A stretch of DNA of 62,529 bases from Prorocentrum cordatum (lineage: Eukaryota; Sar; Dinophyceae; Prorocentrales; Prorocentraceae). Below, piece after piece: positions 27,830 through 37,868 of this stretch. A model generated the notes under the pieces. That model saw nothing but the letters and a program-made list of their open reading frames with translations. It made no database searches and was not told where the DNA came from. How positions within the stretch are numbered: the stretch's first letter is position 1; the number at the start of each line of letters is the position of its first letter. The translations under genes were made by a program, and so were the position numbers. The stretch covers positions 585,356 to 647,884 of the forward strand of contig CAUYUJ010000858.1 in NCBI GenBank assembly GCA_963575745.1. Direction: 5' to 3'.

Positions 27830-27949
27830 TGAGACAGGTGAGCATATTTCGCACAGTAGGTTTTGCATTTAGAATTGTGTGAAGTTTCTTGTCGCTGTTA
27901 TCCGATCTGGCTCAAGGGAAAAGCATTTACTGCCCCTGCTGCTGCCACA
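27830..27949 (+). repeat. Outer element 3' LTR
   Basis: 120 bp identical to the 5' LTR. Followed by GCAG, the target duplication. No clear polypurine tract directly precedes it. Confidence 0.95.
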
Positions 27950-27956
27950 GCAGGCA

Positions 27957-27962
27957 GGCAGG

Positions 27963-27994
<32 letters not shown>

Positions 27995-28010
27995 GACAGA
28001 GACAGCGTCC

Positions 28011-28094
<84 letters not shown>

Positions 28095-28098
28095 AGTA
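27957..28098. repeat. (GA)n-(CT)n-(TA)n compound microsatellite
   Basis: A GA run and a CT run separated by about 30 bases can pair with each other. A long (TA)n run with one TG follows. It sits immediately right of the outer element. Confidence 0.95.
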
Positions 28099-28660
28099 GG
28101 CCGGGGGGGGGGGGGCGAGCCGGTGCCATCATCCCCCATGGGCGCCCCCCGGGGCCTTTGGGGATCACAGACCCCCCGGGACTGCCCCGGGCCGCTTCCA
28201 AATTGCCCAGGACAGTCCACGCGGGCCGTACAGTAGTCAAGAAAGCTTCAAGAGGCCCCGAAGACGCCCAAGAGCGCCCCAGGAGGGCCCGAGATGTCTT
28301 GGAGATGGCCGACGAAGGCCCCAAGAGGGCCTTCAAGAGGCAAACATCTGCCCATTCTCCTCGCAAAACGTACGTTTTCAGCATACTCGCTAGCTTCGTC
28401 TTCACAGTGCCCCAGACGCCCCCGCGGAGCCCCACCACAGCCTAAGAGAGACCCAGGAAGGCCCCAGACGGCCCAAAAGGGTCGGCCTGTGGGGTTCACG
28501 GAACCCCCCAAGACGGCCCAAGAGGCCCCGAAGCCGGCCCAGGAGGCCCCCAAGATGGCTTCCAGGAGGCCCAAGAGGGCCTCGTTCGAAATCATGTTCC
28601 CGGAAGCCTCTCCGCGAACACGATTTCCGGGTTCCCAGGACGCCCAAGAGGCCCACAAGA
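28099..28660. repeat. CCAAGAGGCCC-type degenerate repeat block
   Basis: GC-rich DNA composed of CCAAGAGG/CAAGATGGC words every 9-20 bases, the first block of a family that dominates the right half of the window. A (CTC)n run closes it at about 28,665-28,705. Pro/Arg/Lys-rich open frames are repeat-derived. Confidence 0.8.
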
Positions 28661-28784
28661 CTCCTCCTCCTCCTCCTCCTCCTCCTCCTCCTCCTTCTCC
28701 TCGTCACTATTCGTCACTCGCACCGCCGCCACCTGTCCCCCCCGCTGCCCTCGTTCCTCATTCCCCCCGCCCCCCCGGGCGCAG

Positions 28785-28890
28785 ATGGCCGCCATGCAGC
28801 AGCAAGCGGCCATGCAGCAGCAGGCCGCCATGCAGCAGCAGGCCGCCATGCAGCAGCTGGCCGCCATGCAGCAGCTGGCCGCGATGGGCG
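28785..28890 (+). other. Exon-like AAMQQQ repeat island
   Basis: Follows CCGGGCGCAG and opens MAAMQQQ. It encodes five AAMQQ(Q/L) units from an 18-bp DNA repeat. Phase-compatible with the 7,899-8,010 island. Followed at 28,915-29,040 by a (GGA)n array, like the other Met-rich islands. It could be a Gln/Met-rich exon or merely an expanded minisatellite. Confidence 0.33.
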
Positions 28891-28914
28891 CGACGCACCG
28901 TCCCAGGGGGAAAG

Positions 28915-29075
28915 GGGGGAGGAGGAGGAGGAGGAGGAGGAGGAGGAGGAGGAGGAGGAGGAGGAGGAGGAGGAGGAGGGGAGGAGGAAGGGGAGGAGGA
29001 GGAGGAGGAGGAGGAGGAGGAGGAGGAGGAGGAGGAGAGGAGGACCACGACGACGACGACGAGGACGACGACGGG
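28915..29075. repeat. (GGA)n then (GAC)n array
   Basis: Long pure GGA/GAG tract ending in ACGACGACGACG. Opposite-strand Ser/Leu/Pro frames are not genes. Confidence 0.92.
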
Positions 29076-29945
29076 TGGGCGGGGACCACGGGCGGACTGG
29101 TGGTGGACGACGAGTGTTCCGCGAGGCGTGGCGGGGCAGGTGCGGTCCGAGCAGGGGGATGGAGTCTGTAGCAAATCGCGTGGGCCCTGTATGCCCTCCG
29201 TCTTTAGTCAGGCGATCGAAAACACGGATCAAGGGGGCGTGGATAAGTGACGGGCCCCGCTCCCATGGGAAATCGCTGAGCGAGGTGGCACGGGCCGCAT
29301 TTCGGGGAGGGCACTTCCCCGATCCATGGATTTGGCGACCGCGCGCCAAATCCATGGATCGCCTAATCCATGCTTGCGCGCCCTCGTTTTTAGAGTGCAT
29401 GAGCGTGCGCTGGCGCTTGGTGATCGATGTGGAAGAAAGAAGCGCCGATTCGGCATCGACTCGGCGTCGAGGGTCGTCGATGGGAGTCGGTGAGCGCCGA
29501 ATCGCAGGGGCCAGCAAAATGAGAGGCTCGCACGAATCGCCACGGAAGGGGGCTTGGGGATGTGCGAGAGCCCTGGCTTCGGAAGAAATTAGCGAACATT
29601 CATGCTGCATTCTTATGTCAATTCCCTCCCATTGATCAATGTTGGCGGTGGGCGGAACGAGCTGCACTTCGACCGCAGTCTCCCCCGCGCGTGCCAACTC
29701 TGAGTTTTGGGGATCGGGGGAGTGTCCACTCAATGTTTCCCTCTGCCGTACGGTTGGGGCGTTCCACTCCCCAGCGGCTCTCCGCGCAGCTCGGGCGAGG
29801 CCGCGGGGAGTGCCTCATCTCGGGGCCGCTGCCCCTCGCTTCACGGTGCTCTTTGGGCGCGCCTGCGGGCTCTCTCCTCTCTTCCCCTTTCTTCGGGCTG
29901 GGCAGGATGCTGCGCGACCCTCGGATTGACCGGGGGTCTAGCGAC
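29076..29945. other. Non-repetitive intergenic DNA with one perfect inverted repeat
   Basis: No gene recognised. 29,321-29,337 (GATCCATGGATTTGGCG) is the exact reverse complement of 29,344-29,360, with a 6-base spacer. Confidence 0.55.
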
Positions 29946-30142
29946 AAAGGGGTGGTGCAATCAAGCTGGTGCAATAGATCTGTCGGGTTGCAATACATGT
30001 GGGGCATACAATGCATTCCTGGGCACGAATGTACTGTTGGATTTTCACGTGCAAGACATTACTTGCAATGCAATGCAATAACATTGTCCGGCGCAATACA
30101 TTTGCAATACACTTGCCCCAAATCTATTGCACCACCGCCTTT
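29946..30142. repeat. AT-richer foldback element
   Basis: Ends pair as GGTGGTGCAAT with ATTGCACCACC, and internally GGTGCAATAGAT (29,968-29,979) with ATCTATTGCACC (30,122-30,133). The interior is full of GCAATAC/TGCAAT words. Clearly lower GC than its surroundings, suggesting a mobile foldback element. Confidence 0.65.
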
Positions 30143-30304
30143 CAGCTGGACTCCTCTTTTGGGTCACCCAAAGACCCGCCGCTGGCCGCCGAGCAGAGAC
30201 GGGGGTGTGGAGGCGGGCGGGCGGGCGGGAGGAGTCGGAGGGAGGGAGGGGGAGGGGTTCGGGGTGGAAGGAGGCGAGGTGACCTCGCTCATCGCGGTGC
30301 GAAG

Positions 30305-30396
30305 TTCGGAGTATCCAGCAACGCCTGGCGCAGCTGCAGGAAGTCGACGGAGGAGGATTTGACGCCGGCGCGGATGTGGCTTCCGGCGCTTGCACA
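30305..30396 (+). other. Possible terminal exon
   Basis: One frame reads SIQQRLAQLQEVDGGGFDAG... and reaches TGA at about 30,394-30,396. The Gln/Leu heptad-like composition and G/C-ending codons would fit a last exon of the Met/Gln-rich gene suggested by the 7,899 and 28,785 islands. Another frame is also open, so this is tentative. Confidence 0.2.
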
Positions 30397-30962
30397 TGAG
30401 CGTATTTCAGACAGGCCTTGAATGAGAGGATCTAGACACCAGCCTGGTGGTCGGACTTCCCGTCCTCCACTTGTTACTTGTTACCTGTTAGCTGAAGTCT
30501 GTGCCGACGCAGCCCTTTCCTCCATCTTCCTCATTCCCCTCCCCGAAGGGGGGGCCGCCTTGAGCGAGCGCTCGGGGACGGGGGGAGATGAGGGCCAGGC
30601 AGGCCTACGATCGGGATGAATCGCTCCAGCACGGTCAGCGTTCGGGAGCACTGTCAGGGCGTTCTGGAGTTTGGAGCGCTCTGGAAGGGCCGCGGCGCCC
30701 GGTGCATCTCGGGTGCTGCCGAGGGTGTCCCTGGCCCACGGTGTCCCCAGGATTGTTGGCGCAGCGCTCAGGGCATCCGCAGCAGCCCTGGGCGAGGCCC
30801 AGAGGGCTCCTCGGGCTCCAGAGGCTGCTGCAGTGCCAGGGGCGCCCTGCGCCAGGGCCACTTCTGGCAGCACCCGGGCCTCCAGGCCCGCGGGCTCTCC
30901 GGTGTTTTATTGATTCGACACGAGCCGACGTGATCCTCGACCTGCCCTCATCTCACGTGACG
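30397..30962. other. Intergenic DNA, nothing recognised
   Basis: GC-rich sequence with open frames on both strands but no motif, repeat array or splice pattern that I can support. Confidence 0.5.
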
Positions 30963-31148
30963 CCGGCCAGGGGGCTACATGCGAACCCCGCCCCTGCCCC
31001 CTACGATTTCTGAGGGGGAGGGCGGGGTTCACTTCGCTCGGGAGCTCCCGACCCGAGCGAAGTGGAGCTCCCGAGCGAAGTGGACCCCACCCTCCCCTCA
31101 GCAGTCGTGGGGGGCAGGGGTGGGGTTCGCATGTAGCCCCCTGGCCGG
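30963..31148. repeat. MITE-like foldback with 86-bp arms
   Basis: Starts CCGGCCAGGGGGCTACATGC and ends with its reverse complement. The two arms of about 86 bp agree at roughly nine positions in ten, down to a small loop between GGAGCTCC repeats. There is no coding capacity and no clear target duplication. Confidence 0.88.
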
Positions 31149-31782
31149 GTCGGGCCCGGGCGCACCGTGCTGCTGCCGCACTCTCGCGAGCGATCGAGCG
31201 AGCGTGCTCGCGTCGTCTTGCTCGCGGGTGCCCGCGTTTCGAGCTGCTGCGGGGAGCGCGACGGTGTTCCTTGCATCGTCAGGGGGGATGCATCGCCCCC
31301 CGATCGCCCAGTGATCACCGATAGCCCAGGAACGTGCGGATTCGGTATCGGGGGCCTATTGCCGATTTATCGGCGATGCATCGCCGATTCATGGTCGAAG
31401 CTTCCCCCCCTGAGCCGTTCCCCTCCTTCCCCTCATGCATAAGACTGGGGCCATCCGAGGACAGTTTGCCACATATCGAATAATAAATATTTGCAGTCGC
31501 ATAGACTGTCAGATGGCCGCGCGGGTCTCTTGGCTCGGCGCTGGACCCCCTGGCGGCGCCGGAGCTGGGGAGTGGGGTCCAGCGCTGGCCCCCGAGGTCC
31601 GCGCGCAGGGTCGGCAACGTGAGTGTGTGGAGCTGTTCCTCCTTTTGTTCTGACCAGCGAGCCCGCCTGGAGTGAGGAGCAGCTGCAAGGCTGTGCAGAA
31701 GAGCCTCCCCCCGTGCCCTATCGTTCGCGCGTCGTCCGTCGCTCGTCCGTCGTGCCGTGTCTTCCTTGAGATTTCCAATGGA

Positions 31783-31813
<31 letters not shown>

Positions 31814-33300
31814 TTCTTTCTCTCTCTCTCTCTCTCTCTCGTTAGCAGGAAACATGCAAAAGTCGCCCCAGCTCCCTAGATCAGGCGTGGCCGTGGGTGA
31901 TAGATGCTGCGGTGCGGTGCGTTTTCGCTTCGGCAGTTCTCACACTCAAGGAGCTCTTACGTAATACGCCCTCCAAGAATGCCAGGGGCAGCGTTAGTCA
32001 CCGCCCACCAAACCACCCCAACGCAACCCGAGGACTCAGATTTACCCTCGATTTCCAGTGGGGGGGGTCGGGAAAGATTGAGAAAACACATGTGGAACCC
32101 TTACCCCCCCAACCCGAAATTCGGGTCTTCGGGTTGGGTTGGGGTGGTCTGGTCGGTAGTTAGTTAGGGAGGGGACAGGCTCAGGGGGGATGCATCGAAT
32201 CCCAGTCACCCGTTCATCGCCGATGCGGGGCCCGATAGCCCGCCCCGCCCAGGAACGTGCGGTTTCACAGTCGGAGTTTTTGTTCCCCCTCTGGCGGGTA
32301 ACGCTTGTTACCCGGCCCCCCCCCCGGGTAACGCTAAGGATCGTACGTTTTTGGGGACGTGGAGAGCGGACCCCCATCCTCTCAGCAGGTAGGCGTGGCG
32401 TGGTGTTGACAGGCGTGTGTGGTGCTCACAAACGTGTTGTGGCGTTCGCAGGTTCCCCACTTGTGCGTGGTGCTGAAAGGCATGTTTCGGTGCTCACCTG
32501 CCTGTTGTGGCGCCTGCAGGTTGTTGCAGTGCGCAGACTAGTGCGGTTTACGTCTACATCCCTATGTTCTCTTCCCCTGCTCTTCCTACTGGTGGAACTC
32601 TGGAAGCAATGCTGCCAGGGGGTTTTGCAACCATGTCTGGGTGGAACAACGGTTATACCGCGTCTGTTGCAATTGGCGCTGACGAAGGCGAGGCGGCGTC
32701 GAACGATGCCATGAGTGCAGTTGCTGTATGGCATAACATATTCCTACCTCCTCCCGCCTGGTCCACCGCCTACTCATATCCTCCCCCTCTTCGTCGTCCT
32801 CTGCCCCTCCTCTTCCTCCTTCGCTCCTTCCTTTTCCCCTCTGGAGTGTGCTGTGCGTTATTGGGGTTCTATAAGTGGACATTTGTACCATATGGGGTTA
32901 TGCGCACAGCGCCCTTGCCCCTGCGCCTCGTCTTCCCCCTCGTTGTTCTCCCCGTCCTCCTCGTAGGTTTTCGTTTGCATTTGCAGGCCGAATCTCGTGA
33001 CATGTTCGTTGCGTGCTGGCGCGCCGAGGTACGATGTGGCTGCTCGCTATTATCTGCTCATGTGCCATTCGAAGAAAAACTCCCACCTCCTTCCAACCTC
33101 CCCCAGTTTTTCCCGCTTCCCTCCTCCCCCACTGCGCTCCCGAGTTGTTCCCCTTCTTTTAATATCTGCACATTTCCTCTTGGCCGTCTCGTTCGAAGCC
33201 TGCTACGGATGGCCCTGCCGAAATTTACAGAGTGCCATGCCAACAGCTTGCGTGCCATCGATACTGCTGTCCAGGTGTTGCGGTGTACACGGGCGACGTG
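31149..33300. other. Intergenic DNA with short inverted repeats and dispersed words
   Basis: 31,538-31,549 pairs with 31,574-31,585 (GCGCTGGACCCC arms). A (CT)n run lies at about 31,783-31,841. A phrase ATAGCCC...CCAGGAACGTGCGG occurs at about 31,320-31,341 and again at about 32,235-32,262. A small hairpin with CCCAACCCGAA arms lies at 32,108-32,138. CTC-rich DNA lies at about 32,745-32,845. No gene assigned. Confidence 0.55.
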
Positions 33301-33660
33301 ATGAGGGCGTCCGCGGTCTGCGGTGGGCCCCGCAAAAAAAGGCTTCGCAAGCTACTGATGTGCCTGTTGGCATTTTTTGTTGTAAACACGCGTTGTGGTG
33401 CACGGAGGCACGGTGGCGCACGCAAGCGCTGTGGTGCACACGGTTGTTGTGGTGCACGCAAGCGCTGCGGTGTACACAACTGCTCCGGTACACGCAGGCA
33501 ATGTGGTGTACAAAGTGCTGTTGCGCACACGGTTGCTGCAGTATGCACAGATTTTGCGGCGTACGTGGGCGACGTGGTGGCGTTGTGCACGCAGCTGTTA
33601 TGGTGTACCGAAACACTGTGGTGCATTCGGGCGGCGTTGTCTTGCACGAATGCCTGCCTG
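33300..33660. repeat. GTGGTGCACGCAAGCGCTG-type degenerate tandem repeat
   Basis: Irregular 15-24 bp units built on TGGTGCAC/TGGTGTAC and GCAAGCGCTG. Cys/His-rich frames on both strands follow from the repeat. Confidence 0.7.
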
Positions 33661-33958
33661 GTGCTTAAGCAGGATTGAAAGATTAAAGACCGCCTGGTCT
33701 GTCTGAAGTCCTTCGGCGTTGGTTAAGACTTGACCTCTCGGGGGGGCGGCGGGGCGGCGGGGGGGGGCGGGGATCCAGCGCGGGGTCGGGGCGGTCGGGG
33801 TTCGAGCAGACGTCGCCTGGAGCAGCCCAGTTGGAGCCCCATAAGGCACCCCCCTACCCTGTTCATGGTTTTCCTACTTGAAATGTCCCCCCCCCCTCCT
33901 CCTCGTCACCCCTCCTCTCCCCCCCCTCTCAGTAGCCACTTGGGTCCGGTTTTCAACC

Positions 33959-34324
33959 ATGAAGCGCCCGCTTGCCAGTCCCGTCGACGGAGTCGACCAT
34001 GACTCGAAAGCTGCCCGGCTCCGACGCGGATCGCCAGTGTCGCCATCCCCCCAACTGCCGAGCTCGACGGAAACGGCTAGCCCACAAGAGTTCCCTTGCT
34101 CTGACACTGCGTATCAACATGTTGATGTGATCTCTATTTCCAGCGATACGATAGTTGACAGCCCGTCTTTGTTTGTGAAGTGTGGGAATGAGAAGGATGT
34201 GTTTTGGATTCGGCTGCACCGTTGGGAATTGCGGACTTGGCCGTGGAAACATGTATTCCCTGACTTACTTGAAGAGTACTTGGAGAACCTGTCGCACAGC
34301 GAGGACCTTCCGTTCACTGAGTGA
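33959..34324 (+). CDS. ORF or first exon, possible N-terminus of the hAT-like gene
   Basis: ATG 33,959 to TGA 34,324, 121 codons. Reads as a genuine protein: a basic/Ser/Pro start (MKRPLASPVDGVDHDSKAAR), a Ser/Thr/Asp stretch (ISISSDTIVDSPSLF) and an aromatic-rich end (FWIRLHRWELRTWPWKHVFPDLLEEYL). The DxPSLF-RLH-TWPW arrangement looks to me like the N-terminal segment of a multicopy dinoflagellate protein whose downstream domains fit the exons at 42.5-56.9 kb, but this is recollection of style and was not checked. Sequence around the stop contains AG|GA and AG|TG, so the last codons may be intronic. Strand agrees with the downstream exons. Confidence 0.5.
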   Translation: MKRPLASPVDGVDHDSKAARLRRGSPVSPSPQLPSSTETASPQEFPCSDTAYQHVDVISISSDTIVDSPSLFVKCGNEKDVFWIRLHRWELRTWPWKHVFPDLLEEYLENLSHSEDLPFTE

Positions 34325-34429
34325 GCTCCCTTAGATAATGTTGAGGATGTCTTGAACGGGCGCAGCGACGCTGAGAAAATGTTAAGGGCGACGTGGCCTC
34401 TAGGCGGGGGCACAGTATATCATAGCAAA

Positions 34430-34500
34430 GCCCAGCATAGCATAGCATAGCGCAGCATTGCATAGCATATCATAGCGCAGCACAGCAAACCCATCATCCA
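34430..34500. repeat. CATAG pentamer array (short)
   Basis: CATAGCATAG-type pentamers, followed to about 34,700 by GAGGA-rich purine DNA. Confidence 0.8.
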
Positions 34501-34724
34501 TCGCCCATGCGAGTTGAGACGATCAGGGAAGTGTAGGAACAGGAGGAGGAGGAGGAGGAGGGCGAGGTGGAACAGGAGAAGGGGAAGGACTCCAGGAGAA
34601 GGAAAAGGAGGATCGGCAAGGCTAGGCGTTAAAAGAGGAGAAGTAGGAGGAGGAGGAGAAGGAGGAAAAAAAGAAGGAGAAGGAGGAGCAGGAGGAGGAG
34701 TGACTTGATGACGATTCGAACAGG

Positions 34725-35048
34725 GCGGGGTGGAGGGTCTTAGGGGAGAGGTTGGGAGGTCTATATTGGGTCCAATGGCTCAAAAAAAGGATGCGCCTCA
34801 ATTAGCATCGCCCCCCTCGGAGGCTCTCAGGCGGCTTCTTGGGGCCCTCTTGGAGCGCTCTTGGGAGCTTCTTGGGCGATGTTGGGGCCGTCTTCGGCCT
34901 TCGTTGGCCCCTCTTGGGCTTATTTTGGGCCATGTTGGGGCCATCTTGAGGCTTCCCAAACCCATCGGAAGCGAAAAGGCGTCAATGCCACTGACTGCGA
35001 CCCTACCTAGAAGTTGGAGCCCCTAGGGCAGCAGCATCATTAGTTGCT
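34725..35048. repeat. CTTGGGGCC repeat block ending in TAGGAGTTGGAG-type module
   Basis: Reverse-complement form of the CCAAGATGG family with CCCATCGGAAGCGAAAAGGCG (about 34,970-34,990). It then reaches TGCGACCCTACCTAGAAGTTGGAG (about 34,998-35,021), one of four copies of this module in the window. Confidence 0.7.
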
Positions 35049-35220
35049 ACGTTATGTTATGCTATGGTATGCCATGATATGCTGCGGTATGATATGCTAT
35101 AATATGCCCTGCGATGTTGCGCTATGCTATGTTATGCAATGGTGAGCTATGATATGTTATGCTAAGTTGCGCTATGCTGTGCTATGTTATGATATGCTGT
35201 GCTGTGCTATGTTATGATGT
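35049..35220. repeat. TATGC pentamer array
   Basis: Degenerate GTTATG/CTATG pentamers starting directly after the TAGAAGTTGGAG module. Followed at about 35,222 by a GGTGGGGGTACGTGAAGCGCC copy of the ACGCTTCGCGT repeat (reverse strand). Confidence 0.9.
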
Positions 35221-35255
35221 GTTGGTGGGGGTACGTGAAGCGCCAGGAATAGGGA

Positions 35256-35810
35256 TTTCTGTTTATGGTCATGTAAACGTCGGCATTGTCGGCTCCAAAA
35301 TATAATCCAGACCCCTCCTCCTCAAGCCCCCCCACCCTGCCAGGGAAGACCGCCAGGAGCGACGGTCGCTCGGGGGCCCGCGATTCGGGCCCCGCCGTCG
35401 GGAGAGCCGCGACGGCGGCGACGGCGACGGCGGCCGCAACCAACAGGGGTCGCCCTGTATGTGCGCAGTTATTCTATATATTTGAGCTCGTGGATTCATG
35501 GACTTCAATGGCTTGCTATTCTCGAGGGGGGGGACCCGTAGCGCCCATACGGGTGGGCACGATCCCTTAATGGCGGCGGAGCGTGCCCCCCCTCGAGTAT
35601 TCACTCTATGGTCCTACTGTGCATGTGTTCTGGTAACGAGTCTTATGCAGGTTTTCTTGGCAGTGAATGAGAAGTATCCTGTTGAACTTTTGAGTATGAG
35701 GGACGTGCTCGTCTGGTGGCCTGTGCGATGCATACTGCAGTCTGGAGGGCGGTTCCCCCGGCGGCATCCGCCCCGCGGTTCCCCCAGTTGCGCCCCCTGG
35801 GTTCACCCAG
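35256..35810. other. Intergenic DNA, no gene assigned
   Basis: Open frames exist on both strands but lack recognisable motifs. The right end (about 35,745-35,800) is a reverse copy of the GGGGAACCGCGGGGCGGAT module. Confidence 0.45.
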
Positions 35811-36420
35811 CTTAGCTTAGCTTAGCTAAGCTTAGCTTAGCTAATATCATCTTAGCTGAGCTTAGCTTAGTTTAGCTTAGCTGTGCATAGCCTGGCTTAG
35901 CTTAGCTTATCTCATATTGCTTTGATTTGCTTAGCTTCGCTTGGTTTATCTTAGCTTAACCCAGCCTAGCCTAGCTTAGGTTAGCTTAGCCTAGCCTAGA
36001 TTACCTTAGCTTAACGCGACAGAGCGCAACACAGCATTAACACAGCATAGCATAGCTAAGCACAGCATAGCATACCATAGCTCAACATAACATAGTATAG
36101 CATACCATAGCGCACCATTTCCTAGCATATCATGTAATTGCTTAGCAAAACACAGCGCAGCATAGCATAGCATAGCACAACACAGCATAGTATAGCTCAG
36201 CATAACATAGCAGAGCATAGCATCGCATAGCATAGTGCAGTATAACACTGCACATCGTAGCCAATCATAGCATCGCATAGCGAAACATAGCATAGCATAT
36301 CATAACACAACATTGCATAGTGTAGGTGTATATGTTGATGCAGGTGTAGATGTAGATGTAGATGTAGGTGTAGATGTAGGTGTAGGTGTAGATGTAGATG
36401 TAGATGTGAGTCTCGATGTG
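35811..36420. repeat. TTAGC, CATAG and GATGTAG arrays in series
   Basis: CTTAGC(TTAGC)n at about 35,811-36,015, CATAG(CATAG)n at about 36,025-36,320, then (GATGTAG/GTGTAG)n hexamers at about 36,325-36,420. Confidence 0.92.
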
Positions 36421-37060
36421 GTGATTACAAGACATGATGCTGATGATGATGCTTACTTATGATGATATATGTTCAAGGCGATTTCCCCAATCACCGATTC
36501 ACCTCCAGACCGACATCCAGGAGCCACGCGTGTGCGCAAGGGCTCCCTGCTTGAGAGTCCCCGGAGGGGGAACTGCAGGCCCTGGGTCCAGCAGGAGAGA
36601 CGGCGCTGTCGCTCGTCCGCTGGTCTGGGAAAAGAAGTGAAACGAGCCCTGCGTACAAGGGAACGCGCTGCTGCAGCAGGGCTCCTCAAGCCACTGCTGA
36701 CGAAGGCCCGCTGCTGATGCGAATGCTGCTGAAATCTAAATACGCTGCCATGCCACGCCTGCGGGAGAGGAAGACGAGGATGATGATGCTGATGAGGGAT
36801 GCAAATAAGGGGGGAAGATTAAAAGAAAACGCCACGGCCCGTCGGCCCCACGCTCCAGAAGGCCGGCTGCTAGGACAAAAGGGCGACCGGTTATCACAGC
36901 CACGACATGTTTAGGAATTCCAGTGGCTCCTTACTAATTACTCCCCTGATCGTCCTCCCGTCCCCCTACTGTCGAGGCCGCGGTTCAAAACAGGGATAAG
37001 TAGCTTAGCCCTGCTGCAGCCGGCATGGCTGCTCCTGCCAAGGCACGTCTACGGATTTGC
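36421..37060. other. Intergenic DNA, possible exon remnants
   Basis: Between arrays. Plus strand near 36,625-36,717 reads LGKEVKRALRTRERAAAAGLL before a stop and could be an exon, but no splice support was found. Confidence 0.3.
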
Positions 37061-37575
37061 CGGCACAGCATAATGATGGTGATGCTGGTGATGATGATGA
37101 ATGATGGTTATGGTGATGGATGATGATGGTGATGATGATGGTGGTGGTTTAGCTTTAGCTTAGCATCAGCTTAGCTTTAGCTTAGCTGTGCATGAGCTTT
37201 AGCTTGGCTTTAGCTTAGCTTTACTTCAGCTTTAGCTTAGCTTCACCTTAGCTTCACCTTAGCTCTATCTTAGCTTAACCTTAGCTTTACCTTAGCGCTA
37301 CCTTCGCTCGAGCTTAACTTTAGCTTAACTGTAGCTTAGCTTTAACTTAGCTTTAGCTTAGCTTTAGCTTAGCTTTAGTTTAGCTTAATCTTAGCTTAAG
37401 CTCAGCTTTATCCAGCTTTAGCTTGGCTTTAGCTTAGCTTTGGCTTAGCTTTAGCTTCGCTTTCGGTGGCGCTGATGATACTGACGATGATGCTGATGCT
37501 GATGATGCTGCCGATGATGCTGATGATGCTGATGGTGATGATAACGATGATGATGGTGATGAGGATGATGATGTA
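37060..37575. repeat. GATGATG and AGCTTTAGCTT arrays
   Basis: ATGATGGTG trinucleotide-like DNA flanks (about 37,065-37,145 and 37,478-37,575) a central AGCTTTAGCTTAGC array (about 37,148-37,465). Confidence 0.92.
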
Positions 37576-37868
37576 AATGCCAATTCTCATGATATCTGCT
37601 CTGCTGTCATCGCATGGTGGACGACCTGGTGTCTGCTCGGCTGCTAGACCCTAATATACCCCAATTGGTCTACTCCGCGCGAGCCCGTTCAGTCACGACG
37701 GGGAACTCTGAACACTAGGCGGGCGCCAGTGTAAACGCGGGAACAGCGTCACTAAAACAGGTCCGATGTGCATTCAAACCACGAGGCTGCCATAAAATCG
37801 GATCAGCCATTCAGAAGTTGGCCTGCCACAAACAAAACTCGCCAACGAGAAACTCAGCCTGGGGCAGC

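Larger units (their letters stand above)
8327..27949 (+). mobile_element. Outer Ty1/copia-type LTR retrotransposon, interrupted
   Basis: Bounded by two identical 120-bp LTRs that begin TGAGACAGG and end GCCACA, with a 4-bp direct repeat GCAG outside (8,323-8,326 and 27,950-27,953). Without the inner insertion and one extra TSD copy its native length is 9,941 bp. Domain order is gag, protease, an extra +1-frame ORF, a methyltransferase-like domain, integrase, then RT-RNase H. Integrase upstream of RT is the copia order. Identical LTRs mean a recent insertion, or little time for divergence over 120 bp. Gag is broken by the inner element and pol by a +1 shift at C7 (25,662-25,668). Confidence 0.95.

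Noticed and set aside
32507-33300. 264-codon plus-strand ORF as a gene
   Set aside because: Two other frames are equally open, composition is Pro/Leu/Ser from CTC-rich DNA, and no splice or motif support was found.
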